From NCBI RefSeq assembly GCF_037042905.1, contig NC_087249.1:55892401-55956400 (forward strand): DNA of 64,000 bases. The letters run 5' to 3'. A model generated the notes under the pieces. That model searched no databases, was not told where the DNA came from, and saw only the letters and a list, made by a program, of their open reading frames with translations. A program made the position numbers and the translations under genes. This DNA is from Lytechinus pictus. Lineage: Eukaryota; Echinodermata; Echinoidea; Temnopleuroida; Toxopneustidae. Shown one piece after another: positions 36,920 to 46,156 of the stretch (position 1 is its first letter; every line of letters starts with the position of its first letter).

Positions 36920-37689
36920 TATCTACTGATTAAAAAAGATCTGTAAAAAATTTAAGAATTCTGTAAACTTGTTTTTTTACAGAAATGTGTAAATTTACAT
37001 GGGAATTTTGTGAAAGTACGGTAATTTTACGGAAAAGAAATCCGTAAAATTACGGATTAAAAAAAAAAATTCCGGCAGCAAAATTTCCGGACAAATTTTT
37101 TTTTCCCGTTAATTATTTATACGGAATCATGTTAATTCACGTAAATTTTCTGTAAAATTTCCGTAAATAATATCTGTATTTTACATGGGAATTTGTAAAA
37201 GTACGGTAATTTTACGGAAAAGGAATCCGTAAAATTACGGACAAAAAAAAAAAATTCCGGCAGCAAAATTTCCGGACAAATTTTTTTTTTCCGTTAATTA
37301 TTTATACGGAATCATGTTAATTCACGTAAATTTTCTGTAAAATTTCCGTAAGTAAAATCCGTATTTTACATGGGAATTTTGTAAAAGTACGGTAATTTTA
37401 CGGAAAAGGAATCCGTAAAATTACGGACAAAAAAAAAAAATTCCGGCAGCAAAATTTCCGGACAAATTTTTTTTTTCCGTTAATTATTTATACGGAATCA
37501 TGTTAATTTATGTAAATTTTCTGTAAAGTTTCCGTAAATAAAGTCCGTATTTTCAAGAAGTAATTTACGGAATCTTGTATATTTTACAGAACTTTTCCAT
37601 AAATTACCACTTTCTGTAAATTTACGGAAAAAAAAAAAAAGTCCGGAAATTTTGCTGCCGGACTTTTTCCGTTAAAAAACGGAAAATTT
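36920..37689. repeat. CCGTAAAATTACGG-rich array (ACTGTTA-family), three clean ~183-bp units
   Basis: TTCCGGCAGCAAAATTTCCGG recurs at about 37070, 37254 and 37440. Each is followed by TTAATTATTTATACGGAATC, CCGTATTTTACATGGGAA and GGTAATTTTACGGAAAAGG. The right end is AAAATTTTCTAACAGTG at 37687, next to the LINE sequence TATGTAAC. It is inverted relative to 24394-25135. The units are much more alike than in that array. Confidence 0.8.
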
Positions 37690-38915
37690 TCTAACAGTGT
37701 ATGTAACAAAGTATATCATAAATAAATTTAAATCGATACTCACTGATCAATAAAAAAAAAATTGAAAAATATTCAAAATACATGTAAATATGAGTGGATA
37801 GAGGAAATGAATTGGGAAGCAGAAATGAATAGAAATAGTGGAAGAGAGAAGAGAGGCAGAGAGAGAGAGAGAAGAGAAGAAATTGATGGTGGAAGGGAAA
37901 CAGAGAGAAAAGGGCGAAGAAGCAATTAGGTCACATTTTTTCATACATGCTGCAATAATACATATTTTGGCATTTTTTGTGACTTCAATTCAAATATTAA
38001 GTTTACGACTAGATATCAGTGAATAATTGCTCATATGAAAGAAAAATATTTTGATTAACAAAGTAAAATGAAATGAAATGAAATGAAACTTGGGTTCGCC
38101 AACATAAAGAGAACTCAACATTAGAATTAATATGTAATCTGCATTTTACAAAAAAAAAACAATCTTTTAATGATATCCCATTTTAAGAGTCCAATGAATG
38201 ATGAGTTCTTTATTTTTCAGCCATTCTTAGTTTGATATTATTATACATGTAACGATGGGGGAAGATATATACAAAACAACTACTCCTTGTAATCAATTCT
38301 TTTAGAGTTAAGGTGCCGAATCAACGAGGGCAAGGGGCTATTTCTATATCGTGAAGTTCGACATCGCATCTTTACTATTCCTGCCAAGCTTCTAGTCTGA
38401 TATTGACAAGTCCTATTTTGAGATAGAAGGTGATACAGTTTAGACGTGGGGATTTGCATAGACTTCGCAAACGCAATACAGAGTTTGATCCGTCTATCTT
38501 CAAGAGACATCAGTTTTGACTGGAGTAAAGCATGCTCATATGAAGAATATGCTGCTCCAAAAATGATTCTAAGGGCACGTTTCTGGATACGTTCGATGAC
38601 TTGTACTTGTTCTTTTGTTAGTGCTCCTGACCATACAGGTACAGCATATTCAACAACTTGTCAAACGAAACTAGTATATACAACTATAAGGTCCTGAAAT
38701 TGCAGACTATGTGTAGACCATTTCAAATCCGCCTGGATATAGACACCAAGTAATTTCAAAGTATTGCTACGATGCAGAGACATATCATAAAGTGAGAGCA
38801 CCGTCGGGTTTGGTACATTTCTACAAAAACTTATGTCCATTGTGGAACACTTTGACCTTACCATGTGACCTCCGACTGCAGCATAACATTCAGGTCGCCT
38901 AAGTACATCTATCAT
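37690..38915 (-). pseudogene. CR1-like LINE, C-terminal RT part and 3' UTR (right arm)
   Basis: This is the inverted partner of 34206-35870. Minus-strand frames 38915-38661 (NTLKLLGVYIQADLKWSTH, then SLQFQDLIVVY) and 38510-38280 (LCIAFAKSMQIPTSKLYHLL) are RT C-terminal pieces. Compared with the left arm, the 60 bp between KWSTH and SLQFQD is deleted with ACACAT/CATAGTCT microhomology, and the 390-bp segment is absent. The 3' UTR is interrupted at 37689 by the ACTGTTA-type array. Confidence 0.8.
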
Positions 38916-38941
38916 CCAAGTTTGGTTGAAAAGTGACTTAC

Positions 38942-39016
38942 GGTTGCGGCGTTAGGTGTGCTGCCAGGCCATCTGGCAACGATGTTTGTTATTTTCCCAG
39001 CCTGATCACAAACAAC
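38942..39016 (-). pseudogene. Harbinger transposase exon 3 (copy 3)
   Basis: This is the 75-bp minus-strand equivalent of 34106-34180, with acceptor CTGCTAG and donor GTAAG retained. It reads VVCDQAGKITNIVARWPGST and so keeps the second catalytic aspartate. Confidence 0.78.
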
Positions 39017-39618
39017 CTAGCAGAAGACGAAAGAGGAATATCAAATCTCACATTCATAACTGTCTCTATGTCGTTCTATGCACTTAATTTTCAATTTTCT
39101 TTGGGACATCCAATCGGAGCACACAACAATTGAGTTTTGCAAGTTTATCACATATTTGGAATGCAATTTTAACATGCATGCACATACAAATTATTTGTGT
39201 GCTTTCCATGTGAGGTTGATTTATCCAACAATCACCCCATCCATCCACTGCTTCCATTGCTCAGTACTTGCAAAAAAATAAATAAATAAAAATGCATATT
39301 AGAAAAATATGCCACAGAATTAACTACTCATTTTAAAAATTGCCCAATCAAATACGAATCGAATAATTACTATAAATGAAACTGAAGTGATAGGAAATCC
39401 TAGGAAAGAAAATTAATGTGACATTCTTTTTGTTGGCCAAACTTTATACAAAATAGTACATTGTTCTAGTTATAGTAATTTAAGTGGCTTTCACATTTGC
39501 TTGTATTAGCAATTGCAATCATTTGATCACAATATATGTCGCACACAATCACAAAGGTTGCAAGCAGTCTCAGCACTAATTGTGAAAAGGGCCTAAGAAA
39601 GGGTATAATTAATCTAAC

Positions 39619-39905
39619 CTGTACATTGATCGAGTATCTATTCTTCCTGTTGAGGAAGTATATTGCCTAATCCCCACCAGGGCTCCTGATGTAGACATGT
39701 GTCCCATCAATTGCACCTATCACTCCTGGAAATGTTCAGTACTGGTAGAACTGTCGCTGAGTTGCTTCAACTTCTTCTCTTGTCGAAGGAAAATTCATGT
39801 ATTGCCTCTTCCTTCTTGCTATAGCTTCCGACACATCTTTGATGATTCGACACAGTGATGACTGTGATATTGCTGCCTCATCACCATGCATCTTTTAAAA
39901 TGATC
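39619..39905 (-). pseudogene. Harbinger transposase exon 2 (copy 3)
   Basis: The minus-strand exon of 287 bp has intact splice signals. GVIGAIDGTHVYIRSPGGD is retained but the following codon is TAG where copies 1 and 2 have CAG. The early TAA seen in copy 1 is also present. Each of the three copies thus has its own set of disabling changes. Confidence 0.82.
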
Positions 39906-40259
39906 CTGTAAAATCAAACAAACCATATGGTTGATAGATCATTGTTTCGAGGTAATTTTAAAACATTTAATTGAAGCACAGACAGATGATACTTCTGATG
40001 ACAAAAACAATGAGGCACATATTTCATAAGAATATTCATCTTTTACAAATATCAGACAATTTTTTGCAATTCATTTTAACAAGTGGAAGGCCTCTTGCAG
40101 TGTCGCCATCATACGCAATTCGATATAGCACTGATAGCAGTAGTACTGACTTCAAAAACAGCTATTGAATAATGTTTATTTTCTGCCCCGTGCTTTTATG
40201 ACTTTTTACCTTGATGTGTTTGCACATCTGTTGATAAAAGTTCGAAGAAATTGCTACTG

Positions 40260-40805
40260 GGAACATGCTTCCTTATTCATCTGTTTTTTACGCATCAGTG
40301 ACCATTACCTTTAGAAATAGCGCCCTCTATTGCAAAGTGGAAAAATAGTAAAATGGCCATCACTTACTTGTTTTCATTCATTTCAGTTTCATATTTTCAG
40401 GGTTGACTCATGATAGTCCAAAATTCAATTGTTTTTTTTTTTCATTTTACACATCAATGACCATTATCTTCAAAAATAGCGCCCTCTATTGCAAACTAAA
40501 GAAATATTATAATGGCAGTAACGATAAGTTCCTTGTTTTCATTTATTTCGGTCTCATATTTTCAGGGTATGCTTATGGCATCATTCCTCATAATCCATAT
40601 GTTTTTTTACGCACATCAGTGACCATTACCTTTAAGAAATAGCGCTCTCTATTAAAAAGTTGGAAAACAGTAAAATGGCCATCACTTCCTTGTTTCCATT
40701 TATCTTAGTATCACTTTTTTAGGGTTTGCTAATGGCATCATCCCTCATATGCAAAATGTTTTTTTACGCATCAGTGTCCATTGCCTATAAAAATAGTGCC
40801 CTCTT
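40260..40805. repeat. Tandem repeat, ~158-bp unit, four copies (copy 3)
   Basis: AATAGCGCCCTCTATTGCAAA-type blocks occur at about 40315, 40477 and 40640 (variant), plus 40790, each with ATCAGTGACCATTACCTTT. This is the inverted counterpart of 22640-23135. Confidence 0.75.
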
Positions 40806-41417
40806 AATATTTTGAAAATGTATATCCTCATGTGTTTTCTCTTTATCTCCTTCTGTTTCTTGCCCTCCATAAAATCACAGGCGTCAATGCATGGACATTG
40901 TTCTGATACGATTGCAGCTCTAGTTTTTTGTGTGTATGTTCATCTCGAGTTGTTATCTATGTGCCAAATTTCATAGCTTTTCATCATAACACAGCCCAGT
41001 TTCGGGGGGGGGGGGAGGGCGGGGATGATCTGCCAATTTAGGGTTAATGACGAATTTATAACTCTAACCTGACATAACAGTTCTAACAGCAGAAACAGCA
41101 GAGCTTCACTCCTGCTGTGGTAGTTTTGGAATTTTGAAGTATGCAATTCATAGGTACTTGACTGTTTGTATCAACTATCTTTATAATGCTGTCAGTTATG
41201 TATGAATATTTCATTTTGAGTTGTGCTTTTTTTTAAGCATTTAACTATTTGTCGATTTGGAACATCTCCATATTTCTACTGCATCTCCCAAGTAAAAAAA
41301 ATAAAAAAAAAAGTTCTCTCCTCAAAGCCCTCTTATAAAATTCTAAAATACATGTATACTGTGCCGATGACTGGAATATTAATTGAATTCTTTCACATTG
41401 ACTTTCATGTTTTGTAG

Positions 41418-41519
41418 GCAATTCAAGAGACAGTTCCAAGAGACCTGAATCCTCTGTCAAAAGCAAGGGCAAGTCTCTCATTTGGAGCTGCATCTTCTCC
41501 AAGAACAGACAAACTCAAG
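41418..41519 (+). CDS. DUF6589-type gene, repeat exon A
   Basis: This 102-bp phase-0 exon lies between TTTGTAG and GTTTGT. It encodes 34 residues including VPRDLNPLSKARASLSF. It is similar residue by residue to the next exon (41803-41907). Its function is unknown; the segment is serine- and basic-rich and looks like an N-terminal linker. No start codon or first exon was identified between the palindrome edge (41168) and here, so the gene's 5' end is unresolved. Confidence 0.6.
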
Positions 41520-41802
41520 GTTTGTTTTTGTTTGATAATTATTTATTTGATAATTATTTGTTTCATACAAAATTTTAAGTGCCACACTACCTCCTTTCCT
41601 TCCCCAAAGGAAAGTCTGATCTTATGTGCAATGTGTTGCTAAGATTCTGCAAATTAGCTATTACAGGTGTGTTATATTAATCACAGATAAATAATGAATG
41701 CTGCACCATGCCCACTGTCTTTGTCCTTAACCAGTGAACACAACATCTATTCCAATCTAACCCGCATTGCACATAACTTCTCATATCATGTTTTCTTAAC
41801 AG

Positions 41803-41907
41803 ACAGGAAATAAGTCGCTTCCAAGAAATCTGCATCCTCCAGTGAAAGCAAGATCAAGTCTCTCCTTGACCAGTGCATTGTCTCCAAGTAAAACAGACAG
41901 ATTGCAG
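41803..41907 (+). CDS. DUF6589-type gene, repeat exon B
   Basis: This 105-bp phase-0 exon lies between TTCTTAACAG and GTTTGT. It encodes 35 residues including LPRNLHPPVKARSSLSL, aligning with exon A (PR-L-P--KAR-SLS---A-SP--TD-L). Equal phase and matching boundaries indicate a tandem exon duplication, in which one or both may be used. Confidence 0.6.
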
Positions 41908-42228
41908 GTTTGTGTTGTTGCTTTTATTTTCCTTTGAGATTCTTGGTATGCCAGTGTGATTGTTTGATATACATGTAGTCACACATTGATCCAACAGAAA
42001 TTTGTGAGTGGTGTTTCCCATTGTATAGTCAGGTGCGATATATTGAAACTGATTCAGCTTAAAAACAAATGCAATAGGTACTTGAGAGATCATGGAGATT
42101 CTAATTTTGATTTCACAGATATATCTGGAATGAACTTTTTTTTCAACCTTTAGAGTATTTGATTGAAGTTCACTACAGTATTCATGTCATATGTGTAATA
42201 TAATGTTAATCCTTTCTGATTCCATTAG

Positions 42229-43179
42229 ATTATGGTCTCTGGCAACTTGGACAGAAGCAAAAAAGTAGATGTGCCTGACACATGGACAGGAACTGTTTCT
42301 GCACTTAGCAGAGGTGATGAGAGTGATGCAGCTGATCATGCTACTGCAATAGAGTCAGTAAAGTGTAAGATGAAATCCTTGAAATTAAGAGAGAGACGGA
42401 TGAACTATGCAAACCTGCTTCAAATTCGGTTTTCAGAAATACCTCTCTGCCAGCTCTTGAGGGATTTGCCATTGAAACGCAAGAAGAAGAACTACAGCAA
42501 AAGGCTCCTCTTTTTCTGTCGGTTTTAGAAGCTGCGGCAGAAAGTGACAGATTACAGAAGAATATCAATAAAACCAAAGAAAGCATACAACCTAAAGTGA
42601 TGACTTCTGCAAGCATCCTTTTAAACTGTAAGAGTCAGCAGATGAACAGTCATCAGCTTGTCAATAGTTTGGTACTGAAAGAATCTGGTGCTAAAAAACA
42701 AGCCTTCAGTCGAATTCATGCGCGAGGAGTAGCAGCTTCCTACCAGGCAACGATAAATTTGCAGAGTGAACTTGGCAAAGAATTTGATAAGGAGGTGAAA
42801 GAATGGGCAAGTCAGGTTCACCTGTCCAACGAGATAGAGAGGGACCTACTAAAGAAGGGTGATGAAGTTGGCCTCAAACGACACCAGGAGTCTCGCTGAG
42901 ACAAAGGTTATCAAATGGTTATGGATAACGTTGATGTGGTTGTCCATGCAAGGCGTCCAACCAGAGACAACTATGGGCGTGATTATCACATGGTTAATAT
43001 ATGACACAAAGGCATTTCTTCCTAGTGTTAGTGACAACCATAAACTGAAGCAAGAATGGGCTATACTATGCGGAAATGTGATTACAGATCATTTACCAAC
43101 CTTGAAGCCAGAGTTGCAGGAGCTTCCTCGGAAGATAATTCATGAACATATGCGGGAAACCAAGATGAAGTCCAAAGTG
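42229..43179 (+). pseudogene. DUF6589-type gene, long central exon with lesions
   Basis: The exon lies between TCCATTAG and GTAAGA. The first frame runs VSGNLDRSKKVDVPD to LRERRMNYANLL. A shift near 42430 is then needed to enter NTSLPALEGFAIETQEEEL. That frame continues SASILLNCKSQQMNSHQLV, GVAASYQATINLQSELGKE and LSNEIERDLLKKGDEVG, meets TGA at 42897-42899, and goes on to YQMVMDNVDVVVHARRP. Another shift near 42995 leads to YDTKAFLPSVSDNHKLKQEW. These blocks match my memory of DUF6589-containing proteins of marine invertebrates ('DNVD...R'). Three lesions suggest a pseudogene, but unresolved assembly indels are an alternative. Confidence 0.7.
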
Positions 43180-43500
43180 GTAAGATTACTGAACTGCTAA
43201 AATTGACATATGATATATGATTTTGCTGAGATCTTTGCAAGTGTTTGCTCGAAGTAGTCTCAATGATAGGTAAATCAGCAGTTAATAGCTGTTTGCAGAA
43301 GATCCCTTGTGGTGTGTAATTTCGCAATAGAAATGTTGCAAATTACCATAATGACGTCTGGGTTAAACAAAGGGAGTTGCCAAATTGGTGTGCTTGATGA
43401 CTTCTGCTCCATTCTTTAATATTTTAATCTATCAGAAGTAGAAATGATTCAGTCTCATTTTACAATGCAGTGTAATTGATTATTTCCTGTCAAAATGCAG

Positions 43501-43542
43501 CTGTGTCGGTTGATTGCATGTGATACAGGTGAAGCATTTATG
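43501..43542 (+). other. Possible 42-bp micro-exon of the DUF6589-type gene
   Basis: CTGTGTCGGTTG... lies between AAAATGCAG and GTAAGT and would encode 14 codons (LCRLIACDTGEAFM) in phase. Joining the exon ending at 43179 directly to 43694 gives KSKV-VNLGVLMENEN, which reads naturally, so this micro-exon may be alternative or spurious. An imperfect hairpin (43549-43600) and a perfect 13-bp-arm hairpin (43602-43636) begin just past its donor. Confidence 0.35.
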
Positions 43543-43693
43543 GTAAGTTCATGAGGCAAATCTTTCTGCCTGACAGAAAGATCTGCATGAAGCCTCATGA
43601 GCCTGATATGCATGGTACTCGTACATGCATATCAGGTTTCATGTGCATTGCTTGCTAATTACTAATTGTCTACTATGTTCTCTTTAATTGCAG

Positions 43694-43948
43694 GTTAATC
43701 TTGGCGTTCTCATGGAAAATGAGAACACTTCTGATGGCATTTATAAGATAATGCACAAAATGCACGAGTATGTGCCTGGACACAACACACCAAATCCAAC
43801 CAAAATTATCAGTGATGGGGATATTCTGACATGCGAGCGTGAGAGTAGCTGCATCGAGGAACAACGGAATTATACAACAGCTAGTAAGAGGTTAGAAGGG
43901 CTGATGCCTGTTATTGCAGACTTCCATGCACTGGCAAACTTCTATCAA
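43694..43948 (+). CDS. DUF6589-type gene, DGD..CER exon
   Basis: This 255-bp phase-0 exon lies between TTTAATTGCAG and GTGAGT and encodes 85 residues. It starts VNLGVLMENENTSDGIYKIM and contains IISDGDILTCERESSC, then RLEGLMPVIADFHALANFYQ. In DUF6589 proteins a G/DGDxLT.ER motif followed by an 'FH' block is the most conserved part. The acidic residues and the context are compatible with an RNase H-like nuclease or transposase core, but that is inference and not established by this sequence. Confidence 0.75.
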
Positions 43949-44384
43949 GTGAGTTGATGTTTGTAGATGCTTAGTAGACATTTAAAGAATTCAGACTATT
44001 GCAGTGACTTGTTATTTTCATCTTTATTGTTTCCCCCTTCTATCTGGCTTATTCAAGGTTATCAATTGACTGGCAAGGTTGAACAGGAAGTGTTATCACG
44101 ATTCATTTCTCTATATATCACAACATCACACACTTTATTATTTACAAGTATGCCTTCCCAGTTTCAAGGCATAATTTGGAATGTCTTTCCATATTCTTCT
44201 ATTTCTAAAATGATGTTTTTGAAGTATTGTAGGTTATTTCACTGTTGTTAAGGTTAAGATAAAAAAAATGTTGAAACATTTCTTTCTCTTGTTAAGATCA
44301 ATACATTTTCTTCTTCATGAATATATCCCTTCGTGTAATTTTTGCTCTCCTGATGTTAATTCAATTTATGTATACATTTTGCAG

Positions 44385-45485
44385 ATCGCGTGGAAGCATC
44401 TTTACGATGCATCTTCTGGAGGGGACAAGGGCACTCTCTACGCTGCAAGGAACTATCTTCAAGCCAGAAATGTAACGACTGATCCAATGAAAAACATCAA
44501 TGCAGCAGCCCATCTCCTAGAACAGTACACGATTGCACTAATACTTGCCGCAGCACTGGACCACTTTGGCATGAAGGACACATCGTCACCACCCACAAGA
44601 AACTTGTTCAATCTTCAAGTACATGGAGATAGGAAAAACTACGCAAAGAGAACCATGGAAGACTTTGTCGAGAAGTACGCCCTTCCCTCACAGAATGTCA
44701 ACCTGAATGCAGGGCGTCTCCGTTGCTCTTTCTGTCAGAAAACGTACACCTCAAGACAAAAGCTTAACCATCACATAAGAGAGAAACATCTTGGAAATCT
44801 AACTAATCCATCAACAAGAAGCACTACACAGGAACATGATGGTGTGCAGAGTTATGCAATCATGGCCCTTGGTATTGGGTTACTGGCGCTCAACTTCAAT
44901 AACGCCCGCCAGCTTGGAGATGGAGGAAGAATTGTACGGTTGTACAAATTCATGCTTCTACATTGCAAGGCAGCACGAAAACCAAAATACAGTTACCACA
45001 TACTGAGATTTCTTGCCCAGGTCAAGCTCTTTCTATCACCACGCCTTGCTTATGAACTTACATGGAATAGGTTCATCAACACTAGTGGAAAAGAGGAGGG
45101 AAATGTTGAGGTTGACAGAGTCCTTGAACACAACAACAGGACTTTCAAAGAGAGCTCGAGGGGACTGAGGGGGAAAATCACCCAAAAAAGTGTGAATAGG
45201 ATTAGTCGATCTGTTCAGAAGGTCGATACAATTCTCAATGATGTTGACAAGCGCATGGCAAGCAGAGGAGTTCATGCAGCTAAAAAGCCCAAGGTAGACC
45301 GAAGGAATGCAGTTGCCCTCGCTGTTGAGCTTGCAGATGAAGATATCTTTGGGTTTCATCCTGGCAGATCACACCACCGTTTCCCAGATTTTCCATCATC
45401 TGCTTTCCACAGCTTAGAACCAGCTGATGTCCATGAGTGGATCAAATCAACAATCAAGAAGCTTTCAAGGCAAAATCAATTTTGA
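44385..45485 (+). CDS. DUF6589-type gene, last exon, with C2H2 zinc finger
   Basis: The acceptor is ATTTTGCAG at 44384, and the exon encodes 366 residues to TGA at 45483-45485 with no lesion. The N-terminal part (IAWKHLYDASSGGDKGTLYA, then QARNVTTDPMKNINAAAHLL) is the DUF6589 C-terminal core. RCSFCQKTYTSRQKL...HHIREKH (about 44720-44790) is a CX2CX12HX4H zinc finger. AIMALGIGLLALNFNNARQL and GDGGRIVRLYKFMLLH follow, then a basic region (GLRGKITQKSVNRISRSVQK) and a C-terminal FPSSAFHSLEPADVHEWI. The upstream ATG at 44268 is in the intron and is not the start. Similar proteins are multicopy in several invertebrates, so a mobile-element origin is plausible. Confidence 0.8.
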   Translation: MAWKHLYDASSGGDKGTLYAARNYLQARNVTTDPMKNINAAAHLLEQYTIALILAAALDHFGMKDTSSPPTRNLFNLQVHGDRKNYAKRTMEDFVEKYALPSQNVNLNAGRLRCSFCQKTYTSRQKLNHHIREKHLGNLTNPSTRSTTQEHDGVQSYAIMALGIGLLALNFNNARQLGDGGRIVRLYKFMLLHCKAARKPKYSYHILRFLAQVKLFLSPRLAYELTWNRFINTSGKEEGNVEVDRVLEHNNRTFKESSRGLRGKITQKSVNRISRSVQKVDTILNDVDKRMASRGVHAAKKPKVDRRNAVALAVELADEDIFGFHPGRSHHRFPDFPSSAFHSLEPADVHEWIKSTIKKLSRQNQF

Positions 45486-46156
45486 ATTACTATGTATCTT
45501 AGTGGCAATTACTTCGTCATATTGATTCAATTTTCATTTTGTGAGAACGCATGAAAAAGTTTCTGATTAGTTGAATAGAAAGAGTTCATAAAATCTGTAA
45601 AAGAAGATTAGTAAAGACTTGAATGATCTTATGACAAAAAGGAAGTTAGGAATGTTTGGAGGTTTTGATCACTACTCATGAAATTTTCAGATTGGTGTGT
45701 ACTTGAACATAATGTGAGAAAATACTCCCATTAGTTGTACACTGAGGTATAATTACATTTTAATTATCAAAAAGGAAGGTCTCTGGCAAGAGATGAAATG
45801 ATCTACTGGTAATCATATACATGTACATGTAAATTGAAAAAAATGATGTTTTGTTAATTTGGCATGTTTGCATAAAAAGCTAGCACTGCATCACACTGAT
45901 ATGACCGAACCACCAATGAAAATCCCATTTACAGAGTGAATACAGCTCTTGTAGCTCTTGTGTGTGTTACTTCCTGTCAAGGTGTTTTTCTGCTTCAGTT
46001 TTCTTTTGCAGTGCATACATACATGATAACATGCATGCTAGTTTGATGAGTTCTTTTAGCAGAATGAGTACATTATGTGGTTTGAGGCACTACTTTGGTA
46101 GTGCGTAACCAAATTTGGTTTGGTGAAGAAGAATCTCTTTTTTTTTTGGGGGGGGG
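45486..46156. other. 3' flank of the DUF6589-type gene
   Basis: The stretch is AT-rich and non-coding. No clear polyadenylation signal could be assigned. It ends in a poly-T/poly-G tract that is the insertion site (GGGTC) of the next foldback element. Confidence 0.45.

Larger units (their letters stand above)
31571..41168. repeat. Large imperfect palindrome (arms 31571-35870 and 37689-41168)
   Basis: The left arm, starting CAAACAGTCAAGTACC at 31571, is matched by the reverse complement ending at 41168. Both arms carry the Harbinger exon 2 and 3 region and a CR1-like RT fragment with its 3' UTR. The spacer 35880-37689 is the reverse complement of 24394-25787 plus a duplicated LINE end. The arms differ by several deletions, each in one arm only. 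A 60-bp block after LKWSTH and about 390 bp at 34855-35245 are missing from the right arm, about 35 bp near 34362 is missing from the left arm, and exon 2 also differs. This means the arms have diverged independently. Confidence 0.8.

Noticed and set aside
44268..44384. ATG-initiated N-terminus of the last DUF6589 exon
   Set aside because: It lies upstream of a clear TTTTGCAG acceptor. The encoded residues are intron-like and do not match the conserved part.
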